Origin: an uncultured Oscillospiraceae bacterium
GTDB lineage: Bacteria; Bacillota; Clostridia; Oscillospirales; Ruminococcaceae
NCBI GenBank assembly: GCA_905212515.1
Contig: CAJMEU010000053.1
Coordinates: 1 to 16,453, forward strand
DNA length: 16,453 nt
Reading direction: 5' to 3'
The translations under genes were made by a program, and so were the position numbers. Each line of letters opens with the position of its first letter. The first letter of the stretch is position 1. The notes beneath the pieces are model-generated. The model was given only the letters and a program-made list of their open reading frames with translations. It ran no database searches and was not told the origin of the DNA. Of the stretch, positions 1-7,428 are shown in pieces.

Positions 1-375
1 CGGCCCACGGGCGTCAGCACGCCCCGCCGGTGGATCGCCGGCAGCCGGGGCATTTTTTTGCGCCAATCCCCGCCCGGCGCCACCATCGGGGGGCGGGGCC
101 GGGGTGCCGCGGGCCGGCCGCCGGCGGGCTTTTTCTGCGGCACCGGCATGTATGGAGGCGAAATCATTCTGCGGGCGGCCCAGCCGCCCCGGGTGGACGA
201 GCAGCATATCACCTGCGCGATACTGGACGCCGAGGGCATACGCCGCCTGCGCCCGGTGCTGGAGGAATTTGCCCGCGTTTTCGGCGAGGACGAACAGGAA
301 TTGTACGCGCTGCCCTTTTACCGTCTGACGCCCAACGCCGCCAACCCCTACCGGCAGATGTACACCTCGGTTTGA
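1..375 (+). CDS. hypothetical protein, C-terminal part of an unrecognised ORF (partial at left edge)
   Basis: This frame is open from base 1 to a TGA at 373-375. I do not recognise the product. The last ~70 residues look like real protein (mixed hydrophobic and acidic helix such as RPVLEEFARVFGEDEQELYA, ending NPYRQMYTSV). Residues from bases 60-147 are low-complexity Gly/Arg/Pro and may not be translated. The only in-frame ATG is at 148 and has no upstream Shine-Dalgarno. A GGAGG at 154-158 lies 7 bases before an ATT codon at 166, so a start there cannot be excluded. A possible terminator at 21-59 would argue that the gene begins inside the window rather than upstream of it. A terminator at 389-420 follows. 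True start and function are unknown. Confidence 0.4.
   Translation, partial: RPTGVSTPRRWIAGSRGIFLRQSPPGATIGGRGRGAAGRPPAGFFCGTGMYGGEIILRAAQPPRVDEQHITCAILDAEGIRRLRPVLEEFARVFGEDEQELYALPFYRLTPNAANPYRQMYTSV
21..59 (+). terminator. possible rho-independent terminator of a gene left of the window
   Basis: GCCCCG (21-26) pairs with CGGGGC (46-51) and CCGG (27-30) with CCGG (38-41), leaving a CAGC bulge, and seven T follow at 53-59. If real, it ends a plus-strand gene whose stop lies before base 1. The same bases also read as an ATG (53-51) and 16 further open codons on the minus strand, without a well-placed Shine-Dalgarno, so the call is weak. Confidence 0.35.
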
Positions 376-388
376 AGTACGCCCTTTT

Positions 389-420
389 ACTCCCGCAGCC
401 ACGGCCCGCGGGAGTTATTT
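389..420 (+). terminator. rho-independent terminator after the left-edge ORF
   Basis: ACTCCCGC (389-396) and GCGGGAGT (408-415) form a perfect 8-bp stem with an 11-base loop, followed by TATTTTGT. It lies 14 bases after the stop at 375 and separates that ORF from the glmS promoter. Confidence 0.75.
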
Positions 421-439
421 TGTAAAAAACAGAAATTTT

Positions 440-470
440 TCTACACTTCCGCATAGACATGTGCTATAAT
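440..470 (+). promoter_or_regulatory. glmS promoter (extended -10)
   Basis: TATAAT at 465-470 is preceded by TGC (462-464), giving a perfect extended -10 element. The -35 is weak: TCTACA at 440-445 matches 4 of 6 consensus bases at a 19-base spacing. Transcription should start near 477, giving a leader of about 55 bases. That leader holds the Shine-Dalgarno AAGGGAG (518-524) and is too short for a glmS ribozyme. Confidence 0.85.
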
Positions 471-531
471 GGCTTTGTTCCGAAAGTGCAAAAATAGTAG
501 ATGAAAATGCAAATTTGAAGGGAGTTTTTTT

Positions 532-2367
532 ATGTGCGGCATCATTGGCTTTACCGGGGCGCGCAACTGCGCCGAGATCCTTCTGGACGGCTTGCAGCAG
601 CTGGAATACCGAGGGTACGATTCGGCGGGGCTGGCCATCGGGCAGGAAGGCGCGCTGCGTACTTATAAGGCCGTGGGCCGCATCGCGGATCTGCGCGCGA
701 GCCTTGGCACGCCTTTGCCCGCCGGGCACACAGGCATCGGCCACACGCGCTGGGCCACCCACGGCCGCCCCAGCGCGGCCAATTGCCATCCCCATCTGGA
801 CGCCTCGGGCCGGGTGGCTGTGGTGCACAACGGCATCATTGAAAACTACCGCGCTTTGCGGAAACAGCTGATGGACGAGGGCGTGGCGTTTCGCAGCGAG
901 ACCGATTCGGAGGTGGTGGCGCAGCTGCTGGGCCGCTATTACACCGGCGATATGAAGGAAACGCTGGTGAACGTGCTGCCCATGCTGGAGGGCTCGTTTG
1001 CCCTGGGCGTGCTGGACGCCGGCGCCCCGGACGCCCTGTACTGCGCCCGCCGCCACAGCCCCCTGCTGGTGGGCCTGGGCCGGGGCGAGCAGTTTATTGC
1101 CAGCGACGCCGCGGCCCTGCTGGAGCACACCCGCGAGGTGCTGCCCTTGGAGGACGGCGAACTGGCCGTGCTGACGCCAAGCGCCGTGCATTTGTACGGC
1201 CCCGGCGGTGAAGAGCGCCGGCGCGCGGCCGCGCACATCACCTGGGACGCGGGCGCGGCGCGCAAGAATGGCTTTGCCCATTTCATGCTGAAAGAGATCT
1301 GCGAGCAGCCCCAGGCGCTGCGGGACACGCTGGCCCACTATGTGGACCTGGAGAACCTGACCATCCGGCGGGAGCAGATGCCCTTTACCAAAGAGCAGGC
1401 CCAGGCTTTGCAGGAGCTGACCATCGCCGCCTGCGGCACGGCCTACCACGCGGGCATGATGGGCCGCAGCTTATTGGAGAGCGTGGCCGGCGTGCGCACC
1501 CGGGCCGAGATCGCCAGCGAATACCGCTACGGCCCCATCCGCCTGCCGGAGGGCGGGCCGGACAGCGCCGTGTTCCTGGCGGTGAGCCAGTCCGGCGAGA
1601 CGGCCGACACCCTGGCGGCCCTGCGCCGCGCCAAGGGCCTGGGCATGCGGGCCATCGCCTTTTCCAATGTCATCGGCGCGACCATTGCCCGAGAGGCGGA
1701 CACGGTGCTGTACACCCTGGCCGGGCCGGAGATCGCCGTGGCCTCCACCAAAGCCTATCTGACCCAGGTGCTGCTGTTCGAAATTCTGGCCCTGGACCTG
1801 GCCCATCTGCGCGGCCGCCTGGACGACGCCCAGCTGAAGGACGCGCTGGCCGAACTGGCCGAACTGCCCCGCATGGCCCAGGATATCCTGGACAAAAAAG
1901 ACATGGTGCTGGATTTTGCCAGGCACAACCGCGCCTGCCACGACATTTTCTTCATCGGCCGCCTGATGGACTACACCACCAGCCTGGAGGCCGCGCTGAA
2001 GCTGAAGGAGGTGTCCTACCTGCACAGCGAGGCTTATGCCGCCGGCGAACTGAAGCACGGCACCATCGCCCTGATCGACGAGGACACTTTGGTGGCCGCC
2101 GTGGCCACCCAGCCGGAGATCCTACAAAAGACGTACGCCAATATGCAGGAGGTAAAGGCCCGGGGGGCTGACCTGCTGCTGAGCGGCACGCCGGGGCCGG
2201 AGCTTCCCGAGGACTGCGCGGTGTGGCCCGTGGAGGGGGTCTCGCCCTCTGTGGCGCCGCTGCTGGCCACCATCTACGCCCAGCTGTTCGCCTACTACAC
2301 GGCCCTGATGCACGGATGCGACATCGACAAGCCCCGCAACCTGGCCAAAAGCGTAACTGTGGAATAA
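532..2367 (+). CDS. glmS: glutamine--fructose-6-phosphate aminotransferase (isomerizing), glucosamine-6-phosphate synthase
   Basis: This cytosolic enzyme makes glucosamine-6-phosphate from fructose-6-phosphate and glutamine, the first committed step to UDP-GlcNAc for peptidoglycan, and so feeds the MurA reaction encoded at the other end of the window. The 611 residues match the usual ~600-610 length. The N-terminal glutaminase domain starts MCGIIGFTG, with Cys2 as nucleophile after Met removal, HTRWATHG at 71-78, HNGIIENY near 99-106 and TDSE at 124-127. Two SIS sugar-isomerase domains follow: SQSGET at 352-357, GPEIAVASTKAY at 398-409, and SEAYAAGELKHG at 499-510. The C-terminus, DKPRNLAKSVTVE, is the conserved tail with the active-site lysine. 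The start is fixed by AAGGGAG 7 bases upstream and by the essential Cys2. It is transcribed alone, from an extended -10 promoter to a 19-bp terminator. No ribozyme precedes it. Confidence 0.98.
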   Translation: MCGIIGFTGARNCAEILLDGLQQLEYRGYDSAGLAIGQEGALRTYKAVGRIADLRASLGTPLPAGHTGIGHTRWATHGRPSAANCHPHLDASGRVAVVHNGIIENYRALRKQLMDEGVAFRSETDSEVVAQLLGRYYTGDMKETLVNVLPMLEGSFALGVLDAGAPDALYCARRHSPLLVGLGRGEQFIASDAAALLEHTREVLPLEDGELAVLTPSAVHLYGPGGEERRRAAAHITWDAGAARKNGFAHFMLKEICEQPQALRDTLAHYVDLENLTIRREQMPFTKEQAQALQELTIAACGTAYHAGMMGRSLLESVAGVRTRAEIASEYRYGPIRLPEGGPDSAVFLAVSQSGETADTLAALRRAKGLGMRAIAFSNVIGATIAREADTVLYTLAGPEIAVASTKAYLTQVLLFEILALDLAHLRGRLDDAQLKDALAELAELPRMAQDILDKKDMVLDFARHNRACHDIFFIGRLMDYTTSLEAALKLKEVSYLHSEAYAAGELKHGTIALIDEDTLVAAVATQPEILQKTYANMQEVKARGADLLLSGTPGPELPEDCAVWPVEGVSPSVAPLLATIYAQLFAYYTALMHGCDIDKPRNLAKSVTVE

Positions 2368-2409
2368 AAAAGGAAAAGGTACCGGTTGTTCCGGTACCTT
2401 TTCCTTTTT
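2367..2409. terminator. bidirectional terminator, 19-bp perfect stem
   Basis: Bases 2367-2385 and 2391-2409 are perfectly complementary around a TTGTT loop. The stem is A-rich at the base on one side and T-rich on the other (TTTTCCTTTTT), so it can end transcription from both strands: glmS on plus and the rbsC-like remnant on minus. The stem starts in the last base of the glmS stop codon. Confidence 0.95.
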
Positions 2410-2457
2410 GAAAGCGGCGTGCCCGCCCTTTGGGCCCGCGCGCAGGGAACCGCGTGT

Positions 2458-3024
2458 TCAGCCGTGTTTATTGCGGCGATACAGATCGATGCCGGCGGAG
2501 ATGATGATCACCGAGCCGATCATCAAATCCTGCACATAGGGGGACACGCCCACCAGGTTGGCGCCGTTGTACAGGATGGTGATGAACAGCACGCCCAGCA
2601 TCGTGCCGGCGATGCTGCCGCGCCCGCCGCTGAGCGAGGCGCCGCCGATCACCGCCGCCGCGATGGCCTGCATCTGGGTGTTGTTCACACCCAGCGTCGG
2701 CAGGCCGGAGGAAGCGCGCGAGGTGGCAATGATCGCGGAGACAGCCGCCGCCACACCGCTGATCACAAAGGCCAGCATGCGGATGCGGCGCACGTTGATG
2801 CCCGACAGGCGCGCCGCGCTGTCGTTGCCGCCGGAGGCAAAGCACATTACGCCGAAGGAGGTGCGGTGCAGGGCCACATAGCACGCGATGGTCAGGATGA
2901 CCACGACGATGACTTGGAACGGCACGCCGGCCACCTTGCTGTTGCCGATGAAGTCAAAGGCTTCGGGCAGGCCGCGCACGGCGTCGCCGTTGCACAGAAT
3001 CAGCGCCAGGCCCGCGCTGTTTGA
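2458..3024 (-). pseudogene. N-terminally truncated ribose/monosaccharide ABC transporter permease (rbsC-like remnant)
   Basis: About 185 residues match the C-terminal 60% of RbsC-type sugar permeases (family length ~320): GLALIL near the break, then IGGASLSGGRGSIAGT, GVLFITILYNGANLVGVSPY and VQDLMIGSVIIISAGIDLY, the conserved final membrane segments. Roughly the first 125 residues, including the first membrane helices, are missing. Homology stops abruptly near 3012-3024 and is replaced by unrelated sequence holding a terminator-like hairpin (3041-3071). The only upstream start is a TTG in that T-tract, with no Shine-Dalgarno. No rbsA, rbsB or rbsK partner is nearby. The remaining frame has no internal stops, so the deletion may be recent. 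A half permease cannot be expected to transport; I infer it is a dead fragment. Confidence 0.8.
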
Positions 3025-3040
3025 AAGCCGCGCGGGGCCC

Positions 3041-3071
3041 AAAAAAGCCGCCGGACGCCTCTTCGGGCGGC
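3041..3071 (-). terminator. terminator-like hairpin at the break of the permease remnant (minus strand)
   Basis: Read on the minus strand, GCCGCC (3071-3066) pairs with GGCGGC (3052-3047) across a 13-base loop, followed by six T (3046-3041). It sits directly upstream of the truncated permease, so it would block read-through into the remnant. Confidence 0.6.
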
Positions 3072-3102
3072 CCGACAGCCTTCTTTTCCCTTTCTTTTCG
3101 CT

Positions 3103-3137
3103 TTAAAAGCCGCCGTCGGCCTTGCGCCAGGCGGCTT
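3103..3137 (-). terminator. terminator of the exporter/DUF1275 operon (minus strand)
   Basis: Three bases after the TGA at 3142-3140, AAGCCGCC (3137-3130) pairs with GGCGGCTT (3114-3107), followed by TTTTAAAG on the minus strand. This ends the three-gene operon that begins at 7291. Confidence 0.85.
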
Positions 3138-3139
3138 CT

Positions 3140-3805
3140 TCAGCCCCATTTCATCAGGGCGAAGGCCGCCAGGCACAAAGCGCTGCACAGCAAAATGGCC
3201 TTGGCGCCCCACAGGGCGATCAGCGCCATGGCGCAGCAGGCGCCCAGGATAAAAACCAAAATGACGCCGAAATAGCAGGCCGCGGCCAACGCCTCGCCCC
3301 GGTCGCGCCCGGCCACGGCGTGGTACAAGTGCTCGCCCGCGCTGCGCAGGTTGCCGGTGCAGAAGGTGGTGGCGTAAGCCATGCCGTGTGTTTTGCGGAA
3401 GCCGGTGAACTGCACCGCGCACACAAAGGATACAGTCACGTTCACCGCGGCGTCCGGCACGCCGGCGGGCAGGAAGGCGATGGCGGCCAGCAGCGCCGCC
3501 TCGGCCAGCACCAGGGCGTGTTCCCACCTGGCCCATCCGCGTTTGTCCAGCACCGTGCGCAAGCCCTCGCTGACCAGCACCCCGGCCAAAAATGCCCCCA
3601 GGGGCACCAGGTAATACAGGGCCTGTCTGTCCCGCTGCATGGCGTAAATGGCAAACAGGGCCATGTTGCCCGTCTGCGCGTTGGCGAACACCTTGCCGTG
3701 CAGCGTGTAGGTGTACACCTCCAAAAAGCCGCCCACAAAAGCCAGCAGCAGGCCCACGCGCAGCCGCTCGTGGGCGGGGACGGCCGGCCTTTCCCCTTTT
3801 GTCAT
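3140..3805 (-). CDS. DUF1275 / YoaK-family integral membrane protein
   Basis: The 221-residue, very hydrophobic protein has about six predicted membrane helices. It carries the DUF1275 hallmarks: GGFLEVYTY (25-33) running into GKVFANAQTGN (37-47), and the related CTGNLR (149-154) in the second half, which suggests an internally repeated fold. The family occurs widely in bacteria; its biochemical role is not established, and a transporter-like function is usually only assumed. The ATG at 3805 is preceded by GGGGGA on the minus strand. The gene begins 19 bases after the stop of the upstream ABC exporter subunit and ends in a terminator, so it is the last cistron of that operon. A role in export or envelope stress is inference from position alone. 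Confidence 0.85.
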   Translation of the reverse strand: MTKGERPAVPAHERLRVGLLLAFVGGFLEVYTYTLHGKVFANAQTGNMALFAIYAMQRDRQALYYLVPLGAFLAGVLVSEGLRTVLDKRGWARWEHALVLAEAALLAAIAFLPAGVPDAAVNVTVSFVCAVQFTGFRKTHGMAYATTFCTGNLRSAGEHLYHAVAGRDRGEALAAACYFGVILVFILGACCAMALIALWGAKAILLCSALCLAAFALMKWG

Positions 3806-3824
3806 TGTCCCATCCCCCTTTGCG

Positions 3825-5558
3825 TCACGCGGGCGCGAACTGGCTGTTGTACAGCCTGGCGTAGAACCCGCCCTTGGCCAGCAGTTCGGCGTGGGTGCCC
3901 TGTTCCACGATATGGCCGGCGTCCATCACCAAAATGCGGTCCGCGGTTTGGATGGTGGACAGCCGGTGGGCCACCACGAAGCTGGTGCGTCCCTGCATCA
4001 GCTTTTCAAAGGCCCGCTGCACCAGCATTTCCGTGCGGGTGTCGATGCTGGAGGTGGCCTCGTCCAAGATCAGCATGTCGGGCGCGCACAGCATGATGCG
4101 CGCGATGCACAGCAGCTGTTTTAGCCCCGCCGACACGTTGCCCCCGCCCGGCGCGATGACCGTGTCGTACCCCTGGGGCAGCCGTTTGATGAACCCGTGG
4201 GCATAGGCCGCCTTGGCCGCCGCCTTCACTTCCTCGTCCGTGGCGCCGGGGCGCCCGTAGGCGATGTTTTCGCGCACGGTGGCGTTTTTCAGCCAGGTCT
4301 CCTGCAATACCATGCCGTACATGCCGCGCAGCGCGTCCCGCTTCAGCGCCAGGATGGGGTTGCCGTCCACGGCGATGCGGCCGCTGTCCACGTCGTAAAA
4401 GCGCATCAGCAGGTTGATCATGGTGGTCTTGCCGCAGCCCGTGGGCCCCACGATGGCAATGCGCTGGCCCGGCTGTACCCGCAGGTTGAAATGCTCGATC
4501 AGGGGCACCGCGGGCGTGTAAGAGAAGCTGACGTCCTCCACGTCCACCGCGCCGCGGCAGCTTTCCGGCGCCAGGGCATCGGCTGCGTCCGGCTGCTCGG
4601 CCTCTTCGTCGATCAGGGCGAACAGCCGCTCGGCGCTGGCCACGGCCGTCTGCATCTGGGTCAGCACGCCCGTCACCTCGTTGAAGGGTTTCGTATATTG
4701 GTTGGCATAAGTGAGGAAACAGCTCAGCTGCCCCACGGTGATGGACCCGCCGATGGCGCTGACGGCGCCGAACACGGCCACGGCCGCGTACACGGCCGCG
4801 TTGACGAAACGGGTGCCCGGGTTGGTCATGGAGGAGTAAAAGGTGCTTTTCAGGCCCGAGTCGTACAATTCGTCGCTGATGGCGTCAAAGGCGGCATAGC
4901 AGCGCTCCTCATAGCCGAAGGCTGTCACCACGTCCTGGCCGGACACCATCTCGTTCACGAAGCCGGACAGCCGCCCCTGGGCGTCGCTTTGCTTTTTGAA
5001 ATACCGGGCGGATTTTTTGGCGATGAACCCCGCGTACCAGATGGACACCGGCGTCACCAGCACCACCACCAGGGCGATGAAGGGGTTCAGCACCAACATC
5101 ACGGCCAGGGTGCCCAAAATGGTGGCCACGCCCGGCAGCAGCTGGGTCAGGCCCTGTAACAGGCCCTCGGACACCCACTCGGCGTCGTTCACCATGCGGC
5201 TGATGATGTCGCCATGGGTGTGGCCGTCGATGTAAGAAAGGGGCACGCGGTTGATCTTGACGAAGGCTTGGCGGCGCATGTCGTTGGCGGCGTCGGCGCT
5301 GACGCGGCGCACGCACACGTTCATCACCCACTGGCAGCCCGCGGCCAGCAGCACACACACGCCCAGGGCCAAAAGCCAGCGCAGCACGCCGGCATAATCC
5401 ACCTGGCCGGGGGCCACGGCGCAGTCAATGGCGCGGCCGATGAACACCGGCCCCAGCAACGTGAACAGCACGTACAGCAAGGCCCCGGCAAAACCCAGCA
5501 CAAGCCGCCCGCGGTAGGGGCGCGTGTAAGTCAGCACGCGATTAACGGTATCTTTCAC
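3825..5558 (-). CDS. heterodimeric ABC exporter subunit, consensus-site partner (TM288/BmrD-like)
   Basis: This 577-residue half-transporter has a six-helix exporter domain (about 1-315) fused to an ATPase domain (about 335-577). The ATPase has Walker A GPTGCGKT (371-378), Q-loop Gln419, Walker B LILDE with catalytic Glu500, and switch His531 (VVAHRLSTI). The signature is abnormal: NVSAGLKQ (474-481), where family members normally have LSxGQ, so Gln is replaced by Leu479. In a heterodimer this signature faces the partner's Walker A/B site, which is itself degenerate. The start is GTG at 5558, overlapping the partner's stop by 4 bases (GTGA), with GGAGGTG 5 bases upstream; translation is probably coupled. 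The likely substrate is a drug, peptide or lipid, moved out of the cytoplasmic membrane. The substrate is not readable from sequence. Confidence 0.93.
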   Translation of the reverse strand: MKDTVNRVLTYTRPYRGRLVLGFAGALLYVLFTLLGPVFIGRAIDCAVAPGQVDYAGVLRWLLALGVCVLLAAGCQWVMNVCVRRVSADAANDMRRQAFVKINRVPLSYIDGHTHGDIISRMVNDAEWVSEGLLQGLTQLLPGVATILGTLAVMLVLNPFIALVVVLVTPVSIWYAGFIAKKSARYFKKQSDAQGRLSGFVNEMVSGQDVVTAFGYEERCYAAFDAISDELYDSGLKSTFYSSMTNPGTRFVNAAVYAAVAVFGAVSAIGGSITVGQLSCFLTYANQYTKPFNEVTGVLTQMQTAVASAERLFALIDEEAEQPDAADALAPESCRGAVDVEDVSFSYTPAVPLIEHFNLRVQPGQRIAIVGPTGCGKTTMINLLMRFYDVDSGRIAVDGNPILALKRDALRGMYGMVLQETWLKNATVRENIAYGRPGATDEEVKAAAKAAYAHGFIKRLPQGYDTVIAPGGGNVSAGLKQLLCIARIMLCAPDMLILDEATSSIDTRTEMLVQRAFEKLMQGRTSFVVAHRLSTIQTADRILVMDAGHIVEQGTHAELLAKGGFYARLYNSQFAPA

Positions 5559-7291
5559 GCGCCCACCTCCCCGATGCCCTGGCTGCGGCAGATCTCTTTG
5601 TATACCTCACAGGTTTCCAGCAGCTCTTCATGGGTGCCGAAGCCCACCTGGGCGCCGTCGTCCAGCACCAGAATTTTGTCGGCGTTTTTGATGGTAGAGG
5701 CCCGCTGGCTGATCATCACCACGGTCATGTCCCCGGTGCCGGCCTTGAGGGCCCGGCGCAGAGCGGCGTCGGTGGCGTAGTCCAGCGCGGAGGCCGAATC
5801 GTCCAAAATGAGGATGGAGGGGTGTTTGGCCAGGGCGCGGGCGATGGTCAGGCGCTGGCGCTGCCCGCCGGAAAAATTTTTGCCGCCCTCCTCCACCGCC
5901 GTGTCCAGGCCGTCCGGCTTTTCGCGCACGAAGGCGGCGCCCTGGGCCGTTTCCAGCGCTTGCCACAGCGCCTCGTCCGGGGCGTTTTCCGCCCCCAGCT
6001 GCAAGTTGGAGCGGATGGTCCCGGCGAACAGCCGCGCCGTCTGGGGCACCAGGCCGATGCGCCCGCGCAGGCTTTTCAGCGTGTAATCCCGCACGTTTAC
6101 GCCGTCCACCAGCAAGGCGCCCTCGGTGGCGTCGTACTCGCGGCACAAAAGGCGCACCAGGGTGGTCTTGCCGCAGCCCGTGCCGCCGATGACGCCCAGC
6201 GTCTGCCCCGGCTGCACGGCGAAGGTGAGGCCCTCCACGGCCTTGTCGCCGCCGGAGGGATAGGTGAAGCCCACCCCACTGAACTGGATGCGCGGCGCGC
6301 CAGCCTTCGGCGCGGCATCCGCCGCGTCCGCCGCCGGCTGGGTCAGGCTGCTTTCCAGGTTCAGCACCTCGGCCACGCGGCCGGCGCTGGCCATGGCCTT
6401 CGTCAGCGTGACGATCACGTTGGCCAGCACCACCAGGGCCAGCAGGGTCTGCGTCATATAATTGACCAGGGCGATCACCTGGCCCTGGGCGAGGATGCCC
6501 AGGTCAGTATAGCGCGCGCCCAGCCACACGATGGCCACGATGGCCAGATTGACGATGACGGAGGTGATGGGGTTCAGCGCCGCGCTGATTTTGCCCACCC
6601 ACACGCTGGCCGCGGCCAGGTCGTCGCCGGCGGCGGCGAAGGTGTCGATCTCGCTTTCCTGCTTCGAGAAGGCGCGGATGACGCGCACGCCCTCCAGGTT
6701 TTCCCCCGCCAGGCGGGAGATGCGGTCCTGCCGCTGCTGGATCTGGGTATAAAAGGGCACGCTGCGGCTCATGATGAGATACAGCGTGGCCACGATGAGG
6801 GGCGTGGAGATGAGGAAGATGAGGCCCACCTTCCAGTTGATGGACAGGGCCATGACGATGGACCCCACGGTGAGGAAGGGGGTGCGCACGCCCAGGCGGA
6901 TGGCGATGTTGATGCCCGTCTGGATTTGGGTGACGTCGTTGGTCAGGCGGGTGATGAGGGAATCCGTGCCCACGGCGCCGTACTCGGCCCGGGACAGGCC
7001 CATCACCCGGTGGAACAGCTGCCGGCGCAAGCTGCGGCCGAAGCCATAGGCGCAGGTGGCGGCAAAGTATTGGCAGATGATGGCGAAGCACAGGCCCACC
7101 GCCGCCAGGCCCAGCATGGCCGCGCCGTGCAGCACCACATAGCGCACGTCGCCGTTCTTGATGCCCACGTCGATGATCCGGGCCATCAAAAGGGGCACCA
7201 GCAGCTCCAGGATCGCCTCGCCCAGCTTGAACAGCGGCCCCAGGATGAGCCGCGCGTATTGCCCTTTAAAATTGGAAAGCAGCGCTTTCAA
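5555..7291 (-). CDS. heterodimeric ABC exporter subunit, degenerate-site partner (TM287/BmrC-like)
   Basis: I place the start at TTG 7291, giving 578 residues (MKALLSNFKGQYARLILGP), close to its 577-residue partner. A strong GGAGG lies 7 bases upstream, at 7303-7299, and an ATG at 7342 is excluded because it falls between the -10 element and the predicted transcript start. The exporter domain (about 1-320) is followed by an ATPase with Walker A GGTGCGKT (369-376), Gln417 and an intact FSGGQ signature (473-477). The catalytic Glu after Walker B is Asp (LILDD, Asp498) and the switch His is Gln529 (MISQR). These two changes are the established mark of the degenerate-site subunit of TM287/288-type exporters. 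It is first in a three-gene operon, translationally coupled to the next gene by a 4-base overlap. Confidence 0.93.
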   Translation of the reverse strand: MKALLSNFKGQYARLILGPLFKLGEAILELLVPLLMARIIDVGIKNGDVRYVVLHGAAMLGLAAVGLCFAIICQYFAATCAYGFGRSLRRQLFHRVMGLSRAEYGAVGTDSLITRLTNDVTQIQTGINIAIRLGVRTPFLTVGSIVMALSINWKVGLIFLISTPLIVATLYLIMSRSVPFYTQIQQRQDRISRLAGENLEGVRVIRAFSKQESEIDTFAAAGDDLAAASVWVGKISAALNPITSVIVNLAIVAIVWLGARYTDLGILAQGQVIALVNYMTQTLLALVVLANVIVTLTKAMASAGRVAEVLNLESSLTQPAADAADAAPKAGAPRIQFSGVGFTYPSGGDKAVEGLTFAVQPGQTLGVIGGTGCGKTTLVRLLCREYDATEGALLVDGVNVRDYTLKSLRGRIGLVPQTARLFAGTIRSNLQLGAENAPDEALWQALETAQGAAFVREKPDGLDTAVEEGGKNFSGGQRQRLTIARALAKHPSILILDDSASALDYATDAALRRALKAGTGDMTVVMISQRASTIKNADKILVLDDGAQVGFGTHEELLETCEVYKEICRSQGIGEVGA

Positions 7292-7297
7292 ACAGGT

Positions 7298-7306
7298 CCC
7301 TCCCCC
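7298..7306 (-). promoter_or_regulatory. Shine-Dalgarno that decides a TTG start
   Basis: On the minus strand GGGGGAGGG (7306-7298) lies just ahead of TTG 7291. The core GGAGG is 7 bases from TTG, ideal spacing, and no ATG or GTG in the exporter frame fits it. Confidence 0.8.
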
Positions 7307-7346
7307 ATGCGCGCCGCGCGTGTGGCGCGGCCGCAAAATCATACAT

Positions 7347-7375
7347 ATTTTATCACAGCGGCGGCCCCGTTACAA
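7347..7375 (-). promoter_or_regulatory. promoter of the ABC exporter operon (minus strand)
   Basis: On the minus strand TTGTAA (7375-7370, 4/6 to the -35 consensus) is followed by exactly 17 bases and TAAAAT (7352-7347, 5/6 to the -10 consensus). The transcript should start near 7340, giving a ~50-base leader to the TTG start at 7291. It is divergent from the response regulator promoter 54 bases away. Confidence 0.7.
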
Positions 7376-7428
7376 CCAAAAAGCCGCCCAGGCGGGAAAA
7401 TTCGTCCGCGTTTGTCCGCCCTTCCGCC

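Noticed and set aside
1..53. Possible start of a minus-strand gene (ATG at 53-51, 17 open codons to the edge)
   Set aside because: The nearest purine-rich site is too far upstream and the same bases form a terminator-like hairpin with seven T; too short to judge.
376..531. glmS ribozyme in the intergenic region
   Set aside because: Predicted leader is ~55 bases; an independent terminator fills the upstream part; no matching double-pseudoknot pairing seen by eye.
415..1449. 344-residue minus-strand frame across the glmS promoter and 5' half
   Set aside because: It covers a strong promoter, terminator and the GlmS catalytic domain; its sequence has no recognisable fold.
2386..3024. 212-residue plus-strand frame opposite the permease remnant
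   Set aside because: Starts inside the glmS terminator stem and translates to His/Asp/Gln-rich low-complexity sequence.
7383..7396. Short GC hairpin in the divergent promoter region with T on the minus strand
   Set aside because: Only four pairs are possible with a workable loop, and it lies between promoters; too weak to call a terminator or operator.
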